The notes below the pieces were generated by a model. The model was not told the origin of the DNA. It made no database searches and saw nothing but the letters and a program-made list of their open reading frames with translations. Of a stretch of DNA of 64,000 bases, positions 51,061 to 64,000 are shown piece by piece (the stretch's first letter is position 1; each line of letters starts with the position of its first letter). Source of the DNA: Salvelinus alpinus (Eukaryota; Chordata; Actinopteri; Salmoniformes; Salmonidae); NCBI RefSeq assembly GCF_045679555.1, contig NC_092093.1, forward strand, positions 63,996,890 through 64,060,889, given 5' to 3'. A program made the position numbers and the translations under genes.

Positions 51061-54000
51061 ATGAAGAAGCGAGCCAATGAGGTGTTGGAGCCGGATGAGC
51101 CTCTGTGCTGCTGTGAGTTTGTGGACCGTCAGGGGGAGCGGAGCCATGTGGCAGCCTGCTGCTGTGACTGTGAGGACCTGGACGATGCCTGTGACAGGTG
51201 AGGGAGGGGCTTACCCATCTACGGCCAGTTACCTTCACACTCTTAGTTAAATATTCTTCATCCAGTTTGGATGAACATCAGAAAGTCACATCAGAAAGTA
51301 AATGTCTGCTTCTCTTCCTCAGATGGCTGAAGAAAGAGCCCCAGAAGGCAGATTCACTGTCACGTCTGGTTACCATGGTGAGCGACCGCCTCCGTGTTCC
51401 CTGGTTCTGGGGCGGAGCTCGGCGTGTTGATCTATCGGTGCTGCCCCCGCTGCTCCTACTTCCTGTCCTCCTACACATCGCAGCCCTTCACTTCCTGTTG
51501 GGCATGGTGGTTCTGACCGCTCTACCGGTCCTGGTTCTATGGTACTACTACGTCACCCACTGTAAGAAGGGCCGGACTCTGTTCTTCCTCAGCCTGGCCC
51601 TGTTCTCCCTGGGCTACATGTACTACCTCTTCCTCACCGAGGTCTTCCCCAGGGGGGGCGTAGGGCTGACCCAGCTGGGTACAGTGACCCTGGGGGTGGC
51701 CCTCACTCTGGCCTCACTCATCCACACCAAGAGAGAGCCCGGCTACGTACGGCCTCACACGGCCGACGTCCACAGCACGGTGACCTATTACAGCTCACCT
51801 CCGGACAGAGACCCTGCCCACACTGGCCTCAACGGGGTCGGGCAGGAAGTGGTGCTAGCCAATCGGGGGAGTGGGTCGGAGCAGCAGGGCCAAGGGGTGG
51901 AGCAGAGGGAGAGTGAGCGGAGCAGGAAGTGGTGCTCTCTGTGCAGGGTGGTGCGGCCCCCCAGGGCGGGACACTGCAGGATCTGTGGTGTCTGTGTCCT
52001 GAGGCTGGACCACCACTGTGTCTGGTGGGTCCTCTTAACACTGTCTGTCTGGAAAAGAGGCCCTTCTCTATAATTTAGTACACATGCCATGTCTAAGCAG
52101 TGTCATGCCAGGCCTAAGAAGCAATATTTAAGCAATTATCAGTGACATTATCTTGCCTCTGTGTCATCAGCCATAGGTTTGTGTTTCTGAGTCACACTGA
52201 TCTGTAATGCACAAAATCGTGCAAAAAATATATATAATTCAATCACTCGTTCAGATGTGTGTGTGTTTGGAGTAATCATGGGTTCTAAGTAAATATTACA
52301 TTGTAGTCGTTAAGCAGCAGATGCTCTCATCCAAATTACAAATCAGAGCTGTACTGTGTGTTTGTGTGTGTGGTTTAAATGCATGGTCTCAGTACTGTGT
52401 CTGTCTGTCTGTGTGTCGTGTCCGTCATGTCGCCACTGTGGCAGGATAAACAGTTGTGTGGGACAGGCCAATCACCGCAGCTTCCTGTCGACACTCCTCC
52501 TCTTCCTGTTGACCTCTCTGTATGGGATCAGTCTGGTGCTGCGCAGCGTGTGTCCCCAACAGAACCTGCTCAGCGCCCTGCTCTACTGCCCAGGTGTCTA
52601 CAATCAGTACAGGTAACAGGGATGCACAGGACACACCCATTCCTAGACACAAACTACCATTGCGCCTATTGACGATAGTATCTTCTGACCGGGGAGATTT
52701 GTTAAGAGCCCCGACGGTTGCTCTAAACATTAAGACTCATCGCTTGCGGTACTGTTTTGGAAACATATCAGTGATTTAAAAAAAATAAAAAAAAATAAAG
52801 GTAAATTACTTCACAACTTTTGTAGGGTTCGGGTTAGTGTTCCCACACGGCCATATCTCCATGTTACTGAGCTTGTTTACGGAGGACAGATGGAAGACAT
52901 AGCTGCCACCTGTGCTAATCAGCTATCCTAGTGTACTCCAAACACCTGTGTGTAAGCTGGGGAGGAAGTGTAGTTCCTCAGCTGGAGGCACACGGTGTAT
53001 AGATCTGTTTAAAACTGCTACAGTAATTGTATATCTTTTTATTTGAAAGATTCTTTCTCGCTGACATGAAAGATAAGGGGCATATGTTTCGAAAACCGTT
53101 TAGAAAGCAGTGATTATTGGTGTTTTCTAAACGTTATAAAACAGCGTCGGAATTGTAGTTTACACGGAGCCAAATGTGGGCGAATGTAATGGCTGAAAAC
53201 CCTACATACAGTGAAGATAGGTTTTTGAGCGCTAACACACAATGCACACAATCGTGTCCAGAATCACCAACAAACTAACATGGTCCTAGCCCACCAAGAC
53301 AGTCGTGAAGAGGGCACGACAAAACCTATTCCACTTCAGGAGACTGAAAAGATTTGGCATGGGTCCTCAGATCCTCAAAAGGTTCGAGAGCATCCTGACA
53401 GGTTGCATCACTGCCTGGTATGGCAACTGCTTGTCCTCTGACCGCAATGCACTACAAAGGGTAGTGTGTACGGCCCAGTACATCACTGGGGCCAAGCTTC
53501 CTGCCATCCAGGACCTCTATACCAGGCGGTGTCAGAGGAAGGCCCTAAAAATGGTCAGACTCCAGCCACCCTAGTCATAGACTAAGTCTAGGTCCAAGAG
53601 GCTTCTAAACAGCTTCTACCCCCAAGCCATAAGACTCCTGAACATCTAATCAAATGGCTACCCAGACTATTTGCATTGCCCCCCTTCCCTCTTTTACATT
53701 GCTGCTACTCTCTGTTTATTATCTATGTATAGTCGCTTTAATAACTCTACCTGCATGTACATATTACCTCGACTAACCGGTGCCCCCGCACATTTACTCT
53801 GTACCGGTACACCCTGTATATAGTCTCACTATTGTTATTTTACTGCTGCTCTTTAATTATTTGTGACTCATTTCTTTTTTTTCTCTTTTTTCTTAAAACT
53901 GCATTGTTGGTTAAGGGCTTATAAGTAAGCATTTCACTGTAAGGTTGTATTTGGCATATGAGACAAATACAATTTGATTTGATTTGCAGTATATGATGCA

Positions 54001-55503
54001 CACACACACATGATTAGCTCACTCACACACACTATTAGGCATTAGAGGCTAAAATGAGCCTGTGAAATGAGGCGGTGTAGATCAATAGTGTCCTAAAATA
54101 CCCACTGGCACACAGCCAAATGGCTTCCTGGTCATTCTATAAGGGAACAAGTTATTTTTAATTGCATCAAATCAGTCTTTTCTTTATCTGGGACATTTAA
54201 AGCTGTGAGGTTTTGAAATAGCCAGGTATTTATAGGGGTAATGTAGGTTAATAAACATTTCTTTAAGAGATTACATCTTCATATCTCCCCCAACCAGGCC
54301 TACTTCTTTATCAACCACTGACCCAGGTTTACAGAGCAGTTACTGTATGTGGCTCTGCCGGGTTTATTGTGTAAGAGTGAATGTGTGTGGATGCTGATGA
54401 TGTGCGTTTTGATGTGTGTGTAGATTCGTTCCATGTCATTTCAACAAGCCATGACACCCACCATCTCAGATTTTTCTGAAATAATTTCTGTAGTTAGAAA
54501 CATAAGATTAGCATTCCTGAAACATTATTTAGTTACATATAATTAGACCTCTGAGAAATTAAGCTAATTGATTGCACCCAAATTGGCTATTTTAATTTAT
54601 AGGATTCATATAATATTCAATGAAAATATTACCTAATATCTGATTTGGACCCAACTTTTTTGTTTAAACAATGAGTAAGACATGAGGAATCCAAAGAAAT
54701 TGTCCAAAGCAACCCACGGACCCCCCCGCCAATTCCACTCCAACAAAGAAAAAACTGTACAGAAAAATCAGTTCTCTATATGTACTATATTTATTTAATA
54801 TCATATACATTAAAATGGCCAATCTGGTTGCAATCAATTAGCTTAATTTCTCAAAATCAAATTATATTTCAATAAAATAATATTCCAGGAATGGTAATCT
54901 TATCTAACAACCAAAACTATTTCAGAACAAATTTGAGATGGTGGGTGTTGAAATCCTTTCTTGTGCTTTTTGAGGTGAAACGACCCTGTAGTGTAACTGT
55001 ATAGTATTGTCCACTATTCAGCGCTGTAACAAATGGTCTCTCTCAGCTTTGTGTGTGGCAGATCTGTAGAAATAACATTGGTGTTATCAATAGGGTGTAA
55101 GCTCCCCTTAGCCCATTGTTAACACATATCTGATTCCCAAAAATAAGGGGTGTGGGCTAGTGGCTAGGGATTGTTTTCAGGAATATATGAGTAATATTGG
55201 TGGCTAAAGTGTGTGTGTGTGTGTTCCAGCTCGGCACTGTGTTTCACCTGTGCGTGGTACAGCAGCATAGTGACCGGTGGCCTGCTGCACCTGCTGGTCC
55301 TGCAGCTCATCAACGTCAGCTACAACGTGACGGAGCGAGAGGTGCGCACCGCCCTCCGAGACAAGACCGCCCGCAGCCGCTACTGGGGGCTCGTCGTCGA
55401 CCCGGGAGTCTACTCACATGGTTTCCGTGGCAACTGGGCAGAGTTCCTGACAATGGGAGAAGGCCTGCACACACCCTCACCCAGTCTCACTGACTTGGTG
55501 TAG
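51061..55503 (+). CDS. ZDHHC23: ZDHHC23, DHHC palmitoyltransferase (NIDD)
   Basis: Four coding exons: 51061-51197, 51323-52024, 52445-52612 and 55230-55503. Total 1,281 nt, giving 426 aa (human 409). The N-terminus [20 protein letters not shown] is followed by Cys-rich [18 protein letters not shown]. Hydrophobic helices ([72 protein letters not shown]) come before the zinc-binding cysteine-rich domain [20 protein letters not shown] with catalytic DHHC at about residues 275-278 (RLDHHCVW). Two more membrane helices follow ([38 protein letters not shown]). Known role: S-acylation of membrane proteins, including BK channels; the mammalian protein binds nNOS through its C-terminus. The end SPSLTDLV keeps the Asp-x-Val pattern of that site. 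Exon phases all agree. Confidence 0.95.
52822..53207. mobile_element. Possible short-TIR MITE
   Basis: TGTAGGGTT at the left and AACCCTACA at the right are 9-bp inverted ends about 385 bp apart. The interior is noncoding. No target duplication could be fixed, so the call is tentative. Confidence 0.3.
53296..53990 (+). mobile_element. LINE 3' half
   Basis: Encodes the C-terminal end of a LINE reverse transcriptase ([46 protein letters not shown]), then a long 3' UTR ending in TTTGATTTGATTTG. 5' truncated. It is the same family as the antisense copy at 43467-45545. Confidence 0.9.
54424..54987. mobile_element. Large foldback element
   Basis: Two imperfect inverted arms: 54424-54610 (GACACCCACCATCTCAGATT, CTGAGAAATTAAGCTAATTG) and 54810-54987 (CAATTAGCTTAATTTCTCAA, AATTTGAGATGGTGGGTGTT). 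About 200 bases of unpaired centre. No coding capacity. Confidence 0.8.
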
Positions 55504-55611
55504 CTGAGCTGCTCATCATCGTCATTACACCTTTAGAAGTGACTGATCAATTGGACGATCCAGGTAGAAGTTGCCCACAGAAACAGATCTAGGATAGTTT
55601 TACCCTCATAC
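55504..55611 (+). other. ZDHHC23: ZDHHC23 3' UTR start
   Basis: Directly after the TAG at 55501-55503. A convincing poly(A) signal is not seen in the next 500 bases, so the 3' end is unknown. Confidence 0.4.
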
Positions 55612-55789
55612 CACAGGAGGCTGCTAAGGGGAGGACGGCTCTTAATAATGGCTGTAACGGCGCAAATGGAATGGCATCAAACACGTGGAAACCATGTGTT
55701 TGGTGTATTTGATACCATTCCACTAATGCTGCTCCATCCATTACCACGAGCCCGTCCTCTCCAATTAAGGTGCCACCAACCTCCTGTGC
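55612..55789. mobile_element. 178-bp palindromic MITE
   Basis: Starts CACAGGAGGCTGCTAAGGGG and ends CCACCAACCTCCTGTG. The halves are inverted copies meeting near AAACACGTGGAAACCATGTG. It is a repeat I recognise as common in salmonids and has no coding capacity. Confidence 0.85.
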
Positions 55790-56151
55790 CTCAAAGAATC
55801 CTGACTTGAACCGTTAGGGGGAAGAACACAAAACAGACCTTGGATCAGTGTCTAGGGGTAACTTCACCCTCAGTGATATGGGCTAGAGTTGAAGGATGAA
55901 TCTGCTGTACTGTCTTTCACCAACAGATGGCAGCATATCTCCACCTCAGACTGTTCTGACTGCCATCACCTTCTCTCCCCAGTTGTCCCAAATATATATA
56001 CACTAGATGACTGACAGGAGGCACTGTATTGAAGCACCTCCATCTTGGCACTGCCCCACCGTTGTAAAAAATATTTTGGAAACTATAGAAATGCATTTAC
56101 CAAATGTCTACATTAGTTTTTGCAATGTTTATTCTGTTACAGACACCTTAA

Positions 56152-56346
56152 TGCAGCATTTCCCAAACTCTGTCATCAGGAACCCAAAGTGTGCATGTTT
56201 TGGTTTTTGCCCTAACATTACACAGCTGATTCAAATGATCAAAGCTTGATGATTAGTTGAGTATTTGAATCAGCTGGGTAATGCTAGGGTAAAAACCAAA
56301 ATGTGCACCCCTTAGGATCCCGAGGACCAAGTTTGGGAAAACCTGC
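56152..56346. mobile_element. Foldback MITE, third copy
   Basis: Same family as 14568-14722 and 20383-20577: TTTCCCAAACTCTGTCATCA .. CACAGCTGATTCAAATGATC .. CCAAGTTTGGGAAA. Confidence 0.85.
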
Positions 56347-56351
56347 TAATA

Positions 56352-56767
56352 AATTACACTGAACAAAAACATAAAACGCAACATGTAAAGTGTTGGTCCC
56401 ATGGTTCATGAGCTGAAATAAAAAATCCCAGACATTTTCCAAATGCACAAAAAGCATATTTCGCACAAATTTGTATACATCCCTATTGACCATTTCTCCT
56501 TTGACAATATAATCCATCCACCTGACAGGTGTGGTATATCAAGACACTGATTAAACAGCATGATCATTACACAGGTGCACCTTGTGCCGGGGACAATAAG
56601 ACCACTTTAAAATCTGCAGTTTTGTCACACAACACAATGCGACAGATGTTTTGAGGGAGTGTGCAATTGTTAGGCTGACTGCAGGAATGTTCACCAGAGC
56701 TGTTGCAAGAGAACTGAATGTTAATTTCTCTACCATAAGCTGCCTCTGTCGTTTTAGAGAATTTGGC
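56352..56767 (+). mobile_element. Truncated Tc1 left end with N-terminal transposase
   Basis: Starts TACACTGAACAAAAACATAA, followed by CACCTGACAGGTGTGGTATA and a plus-strand stretch that resembles a Tc1 helix-turn-helix (LTAGM.TRAVARELNVNFSTI). It ends after GAGAATTTGG, so the rest of the transposase and the right end are missing. Confidence 0.8.
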
Positions 56768-57737
56768 TGAGCTAAATTATTAAAAAATTTAAAGTACTAA
56801 TGTTACTGTGACTAAGTACAAAAAAAATCCTAAATACACATTTTGTTCCTGAAACACTGTAGAATTCCATTCATTTCTATGGAGGACTGCTGCTACTGGG
56901 CAGGGCCAATATGGCTGACCGGTGTTTTCAAAGTCTCTCATTGGTGAATACATAGCAACAGCAATCCAGGGTTTATACTGTATAGATCATTGGTATCGCC
57001 ACATCCGTGCCACTGGGAAACGTACACTCCTGTAGATCTGAAAAATTGAATGGTGAAACTTGCTAGCCAACCGAAAAAACAAGTCAGGAAAATCCTTGTC
57101 CTGCAAAGAACCATTATTTTTATAGTTGGAAAAATAGATTTAGCAAGCAGTAGGTATTTATAATTACATGTGGAATGGAGCTTTATCATTGATGACATCA
57201 CGTGCACCGTGTAGGACCTTAAATTATTCTGCAATAATTTATTTGAAAAACACCATTTCCATCATTTGTCGCAATAAAGTTTGACAAAATAAAAATCTAC
57301 TCCTGTCGAACGAATAAGTGTTGTCGATGTTTAGAACATTTGTCCTATACTGTATCTGCCGTTTCCATTGGGCTACACACGTTTTTTGGCGACATTGGTT
57401 CTTCCCCCAAATAAACCTGTAAATGGGAACCCTGCCTACAGTGATCGGTTCTGTTGTGAAGTAGCGCCCAAGTCAATACCCTGTCCCTTAGCTAAACCAT
57501 TTCCTACAACTACAATAACACAACCACGTATGGTACCGTGACTGACAGCCCCAATCTCATCTCCACCTTTCCTTTTTTTTTTTATCTCTGCTTGACCTTG
57601 TCTCCCATTATTGGGTTGCAATTACTCCATGCAACTTTCATGCCTCCATCGATCGTTCTAACATTAATTCTCTCACCTTCCTCATTTTGTATCCCCTGCT
57701 GCGCCCTGTTTGCCCTTCATAAGCATGTGTTTGACCA
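56768..57737. other. Intergenic, nothing recognised
   Basis: About 1 kb of AT-rich sequence without a gene, RNA or repeat family that I can support. Confidence 0.5.
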
Positions 57738-59745
57738 CAGTGAGCCCAAAGCCTCCCCTTTGTGAATGAAGCCAAGAAACTGGTGGACAAGCTGAAGCAC
57801 CTTCCTGCTGAGGATTCGATCTACACCAGTGGGCCAGCAACCTTCCAGCAGTCATCGAACACCTACTTCAAGAGTCCAGGTCGGAGAGCAGTGAGCTGTG
57901 GTTAACCCAGGATGGTGTGGAACCCCAAGAGCACACCCTTGGATTACAATGGCAATGTCTGTCTGACACTCTTGGAAATAAGCACGGTCACATGGAGAAA
58001 GTTGAACCCACCATGCGCAACATATATTGGATCCTTGCCAGCCAGTATGATCCACTTGGCTTCATCGTCCCATACACCACACGGTCCAAGGTTGTGGTCC
58101 AGAGGCTCTGGGATAAGAAAAGAGGGTGGGATGACCCAGACCTACCTGGGGAAGATCCTGAAGATCTTCTCCAAGTGTGGCTTATTTGGGAGAACGAATT
58201 TCCACAGCTGTCTCAGGTCACACTGCCAAGGTGTTACGTCTGCCCCGACATGGATCTCCCAACCAGCACAAGAAGTGTCCATGTCTTCAGTGATGCCTCA
58301 GAACGTGCGTACGTTGCCGTTGCGTACCTCCGTACTGAAGACGGCAAGAACAAGAGTGGCCCTGAAACGACAACAGTCGATGCCAAGTCTCGAGCTCTGC
58401 GCTGCACTCACCGGTGCCCAGCTGGCCATGGTCATTAGAAAATAACTCACCCTGGAAATCCATGAGGTCACGTACTGGTCAGATTCTACAACAGTCTTAA
58501 CCTGGCTCCAGTCAGACTCTTGCAGGTACAAAGTATTTGTAGGCAGTGGTCTCTCCTTGATGTAGCCCAGTTCAACACTTTCCATGAGCTGGTGGAAGCT
58601 ACAGTTGCTACACGGGGCGGCCAGTAGTGCCGACAGCCCTTCAGCCGACGATTTCAAACTTCCCAGAAGACCTCTCCCTACTAGAGGCAAGCAAGCCAAT
58701 CCCTCCGAGCAGCCGTCTGGTGTATGACAACGACACCGGACTGTTTTGTGTTGGTCGCCTTCGGAGGTGTGACCAGCTGGGCCCTGACCTTCATCACCCA
58801 GTGGTTCTGGACCCAGGTCATCCCCTCACCAGGTTGCTGATCAAGAAATATGATGAGCAGCTGAGGCACCCTGGCCCAGAGAGGGTGTTTGCTGAGTTAC
58901 ATCGAAGGTTCTGGATTGTGAGAGGGAGGGCAGCCAATCGCCATTTTCAGTTTGGCTGCACCAAATGCAGGAAGTGGCGAGGCCAGCCAGATGTGCCTAG
59001 GATGGTTGACCTGCCTCCAGCCCGACTGTGTCTCCACAAGCCCACATAAGATCCTGTCCGACCGGAGAACAAATTTCAAGGGAGGGTAGCGAGAGTTACA
59101 GGAGGCCTTCATGACTCTCCACTCACAGCTCCAGGAACAGTTAGCCAGTCAGAAGATTCGCATCGCCTTCAACCCACGAAGTGCACCACACTTTGGAGGA
59201 TGCTGGGAGAGGGAGATCAGATCCATCAAGACTGCCCTGCAAACCACCCTTGGTGCACAGACTCATCTCCGATTAGGTGCTGAGGACTGTCCTAATCGAA
59301 ATAGAAGGGATCTTGAACTCCAAGCCCTTGGGATATGTATCGTCGGACATCGCGGATCCGGATCCAATCACTCCTAAAGTCACAAAAGATGAAGTCACAG
59401 CCAGGTTCTAGCCAACCATTTCTGGAACTGCTTCACATGGAACTACTTACCTGCACTTCAAGGCCGCCATAAGTGGCACAGGGATAAGGAAGACCTTGTA
59501 GATGGGACCGTTGTGATGATTGTGGATGATCAGTCTCCTAGGGCAAGCTGGCAAGTTGGAACTATCAAGTCAGTTATCCCTGGAGCAGACAGGAAAGTGA
59601 GTACAGCAGAGATCCAAGTCAAGGACAGAACCTACGTCAGGCCTGTTGCTCGACTCCAGCTGCCCCCCATTCCTCAAGAAGCTACTGACCCTTAGTTGGC
59701 TTGTCAGTTGAAGCAAATATGTACAACACATTTGGAGGCGGCTGT
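57738..59745 (+). mobile_element. BEL/Pao LTR retrotransposon relic (pol part)
   Basis: Fossil. Pieces in the usual BEL/Pao order: the end of the reverse transcriptase region with the Pao-type segment (about 57740-58200; it contains ASQYDPLGFIVPYTTR and VVVQRLWDKKR), an RNase H-like part (to about 58450), the integrase zinc-binding region (about 58830-58990), the integrase core remnant (about 59060-59250) and the C-terminal DUF5641-like part (about 59510-59690). The gag and 5' parts are absent. It is broken in many places and old. It lies between ZDHHC23 and CCDC191. Confidence 0.9.
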
Positions 59746-61900
<2,155 letters not shown>

Positions 61901-62889
61901 CTAAGTTTAACCCTTTTTATTGGTCCTTCGAATTCATAAACAACCCATATTTTTCAATAGTGCACAATGTAAAAACATAATATTCCACAAATGACAGGTA
62001 ATGTATCAACATTTTTGCTTTTTATAATAAACAATGTCTTTTAAAGGGTAATTAGTTTCTAGGGCACAGCATGTGCTTCAAAACTGTCTAGAATTCATAG
62101 AGGCTTTATCTCAATCCATTAAAACATCTGCTTCTCTGGTGCTCCTAAATGTTGTTGTGCTACCCTGGTTGTAGTGCCTTTCTTTGCCGGGAGAGTGAAA
62201 GCAAACAAACCACTTGACCCCAAAAAACCTAGGCCCCAGCCATGATGTTCCTTTCAACACTGATTAACACTCCTGTAGAAAGGAACAGCTGTTGTCAATA
62301 GATGTTCTTCTTATGTGTAACTGCTTGGTGAGCTTCAGAAATAGGCCATGGGTTTGTATTAAACAGCATCATGTTGATACATCTCTGTAGACTGAGGCTG
62401 GTCAGGATCATTAGTGTTGATACGTCTCTGTAGACTGAGGCTGGTCAGGATCATTAGTGTTGATACGTCTCTGTAGACTGAGGCTGGTCAGGATCATTAG
62501 TGTTGTTGCATTAAGTGAATAACGCAACAAAAACAACTGAAACACAAACCACAGTGCAACTCGCTTATGGTGATATGCTTTTTTATCCTTATTGATGCCT
62601 TCAAGCGTCTGTCAAATTACATCAAACTGTGACTTCAATGATACACAAAATAAAACAAATTCAATAACCTGAACATACGCTTCAGTTTTTAACGAGTCAT
62701 TGGTGTTACAAAAGTTTTCCAAACGGTCTTCATTAAAAGTTATATCCAGCTTTCTCTGGCCATTAAGGATGACAAACAGCCTGTGTGTGTACTTGTTACA
62801 CCAGCAACAAGCCACATTTATTGGCTCCCATCTGCTGGATTATCGTGTATTGAAGTATTCCGTCTGTCTGCCTGTGTGTGTCCTGTGAG
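61901..62889 (-). other. Region downstream of CCDC191
   Basis: Holds a 43-bp tandem repeat (62372-62500). A minus-strand AATAAA (plus TTTATT, 62817-62822) lies about 70 bases beyond the CCDC191 stop and probably ends its 3' UTR. Otherwise nothing recognised. Confidence 0.45.
62372..62500. repeat. 43-bp tandem repeat, three copies
   Basis: Unit TGTTGATACGTCTCTGTAGA followed by CTGAGGCTGGTCAGGATCAT and TAG. The copies are nearly identical (one A/G change). Confidence 0.97.
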
Positions 62890-63058
62890 TCACAGCAGGG
62901 CTTGTCCCCATTGAAAGTTCAGAGGAGAGGAGCGGAAGTCAGGTAGGACCTCTGCCACTCTGCGTCTCAGCTTCTCCCTCCTGGTTTCCCTCTCTCTCTC
63001 CTCACGCAGCCACCCTGGATACTGTCTCCAGGCCTGGAAACAACTCCGCACCGCTCGC
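62890..63058 (-). CDS. CCDC191: Probable last coding exon of CCDC191
   Basis: Minus strand: the acceptor CGTCCCAG ends at 63059, and the open frame runs to TGA at 62892-62890. It encodes about 55 residues: RAVRSCFQAWRQYPGWLREE, then a charged helix ERERETRREKLRRRVAEVLP and the end DFRSSPLNFQWGQALL. Heptad-like Arg/Glu/Leu content fits a coiled-coil protein. The position next to ZDHHC23 in tail-to-tail orientation matches human CCDC191 (KIAA1407). The name rests mainly on synteny, as I cannot align the tail with certainty. The upstream exons lie beyond the window. Confidence 0.6.
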
Positions 63059-63121
63059 CTGGGACGGACAAGAGAGGAACACACACACGACAGTGAGGGA
63101 ACAGGGAAGCAGACAGAACAA

Positions 63122-64000
63122 GGCTGAGACGGGGGTAAAGGCTGAGACAGGGCTAAAGGCTGAGACGGGGGTAAGGGCTGAGACGGGCGTAAAGGCTGAG
63201 ACGGGGGTAAAGGCTGAGACGGGGGTAAAGGCTGAGATGGGTAAAGGCTGAGACGGGCGTAAGGGCTGAGACGGGGGTAAAGGCTGAGACGGGGGTAAAG
63301 GCTGAGACGGGGGTAATGGCTGAGACGGGCGTAAAGGCTGAGACGGGGGTAAAGGCTGAGACGGGGGTAAAGGCTGAGACGGGGGTAAAGGCTGAGATGG
63401 GTAAAGGCTGAGACAGGCGTAAGGGCTGAGACGGGGGTAAAGGCTGAGACGGGAGTAAAGGCTGAGACGGGGGTAATGGCTGAGACGGGCGTAAAGGCTG
63501 AGACGGGGGTAAAGGCTGAGACGGGGGTAAAGGCTGAGACGGGAGTAAAGGCTGAGACGGGCGTAAGGGCTGAGACGGGCGTAAGGGCTGAGACGGGCGT
63601 AAAGGCTGAGACGGGGGTAAGGGCTGAGACAGGCGTAAGGGCTGAGACGGGCGTAAAGGCTGAGACGGGCGTAAAGGCTGAGACGGGGGTAAAGGCTGAG
63701 ACGGGCGTAAGGGCTGAGACGGGCGTAAGGGCTGAGACGGGGGTAAGGGCTGAGACGGGCGTAAAGGCTGAGACGGGGGTAAAGGCTGAGACGGGGGTAA
63801 AGGCTGAGACAGGCGTAAGGGCTGAGACAGGGGTAAGGGCTGAGACGGGGGTAAGGGCTGAGACGGGGGTAAAGGCTGAGACGGGGGTAAAGGCTGAGAC
63901 AGGCGTAAGGGCTGAGACGGGCGTAAAGGCTGAGACGGGGGTAAGGGCTGAGACGGGGGTAAGGGCTGAGACAGGCGTAAGGGCTGAGACAGGCGTAAGG
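63122..64000. repeat. 18-bp minisatellite with 160-bp higher-order period
   Basis: About 49 units of GGCTGAGACGGGGGTAAA with variants (GGGCGTAAG, ACAGG). A 16-bp variant unit (GAGATGGGTAAA) recurs at 63231 and 63391, and a TAATGG variant at about 63315 and 63475. Both are 160 bases apart, i.e. a nine-unit block duplicated. The array runs past the window end, in the presumed CCDC191 intron. Confidence 0.97.

Larger units (their letters stand above)
52613..55229 (+). other. ZDHHC23 intron 3
   Basis: A 2.6 kb intron made largely of repeats: a possible short MITE (52822-53207), a LINE 3' half (53296-53990) and a large foldback element (54424-54987). The rest shows nothing recognised. Confidence 0.6.

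Noticed and set aside
57738-59745. BEL/Pao relic as an intact or active element
   Set aside because: It lacks its 5' parts and is broken in many places; treated as a fossil.
63122-64000. CRISPR-like regular repeats
   Set aside because: The units are contiguous with no unique spacers, in a vertebrate genome; it is a minisatellite.

Overview
The window is vertebrate nuclear DNA from a teleost, almost certainly a salmonid. It carries spliced genes with GT-AG introns, several families of salmonid-type Tc1/mariner transposons (one is a natural relative of the Sleeping Beauty type), tRNA-derived SINEs with LINE-like tails, LINE fragments, foldback MITEs, a degenerate BEL/Pao relic and many minisatellites. 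Gene names rest on recognising translated exons from memory. Splice phases were traced by hand and close without a break in every gene whose coding region is complete.

Layout: USF3 (minus, 5' part of the coding region, 1-3362) - old Tc1 (4564-6055) - NAA50 (minus, coding 7640-10595) - head-to-head promoter (10596-11564) - ATP6V1A (plus, coding 17169-27221, 14 coding exons, 617 aa) - GRAMD1C (plus, coding 29228-46488, 18 coding exons, 669 aa) - ZDHHC23 (plus, coding 51061-55503, 4 coding exons, 426 aa) - repeat-rich block with a BEL/Pao fossil and a Sleeping Beauty-type Tc1 (55612-61900) - probable last exon of CCDC191 (minus, 62890-63058), whose upstream intron is a large 18-bp minisatellite running off the window. 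Order and orientation match human 3q13.2-q13.31 (USF3, NAA50, ATP6V1A, GRAMD1C, ZDHHC23, CCDC191), so this is an ancient conserved synteny block and not a functional operon. The proteins act separately: transcription factor, N-terminal acetyltransferase, V-ATPase catalytic subunit, ER-anchored sterol transporter, palmitoyltransferase and a coiled-coil protein.

The most unusual signal is a repeated arrangement at 3' splice sites. In ATP6V1A (last exon) and twice in GRAMD1C (exons 5 and 13), the intron just before an exon is a tandem array whose unit contains that exon's own acceptor AG plus its first coding bases. GRAMD1C exon 13 has nine extra acceptor copies upstream of the real one. ATP6V1A has eight, and the array there is split by a Tc1-in-Tc1 insertion. 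Other points of interest are a 75-nt near-perfect palindrome, several nested insertions that can be ordered in time (LINE > hAT > SINE; TIR element > SINE; Tc1 > Tc1), a 160-bp higher-order repeat, and a possible internal promoter of GRAMD1C.
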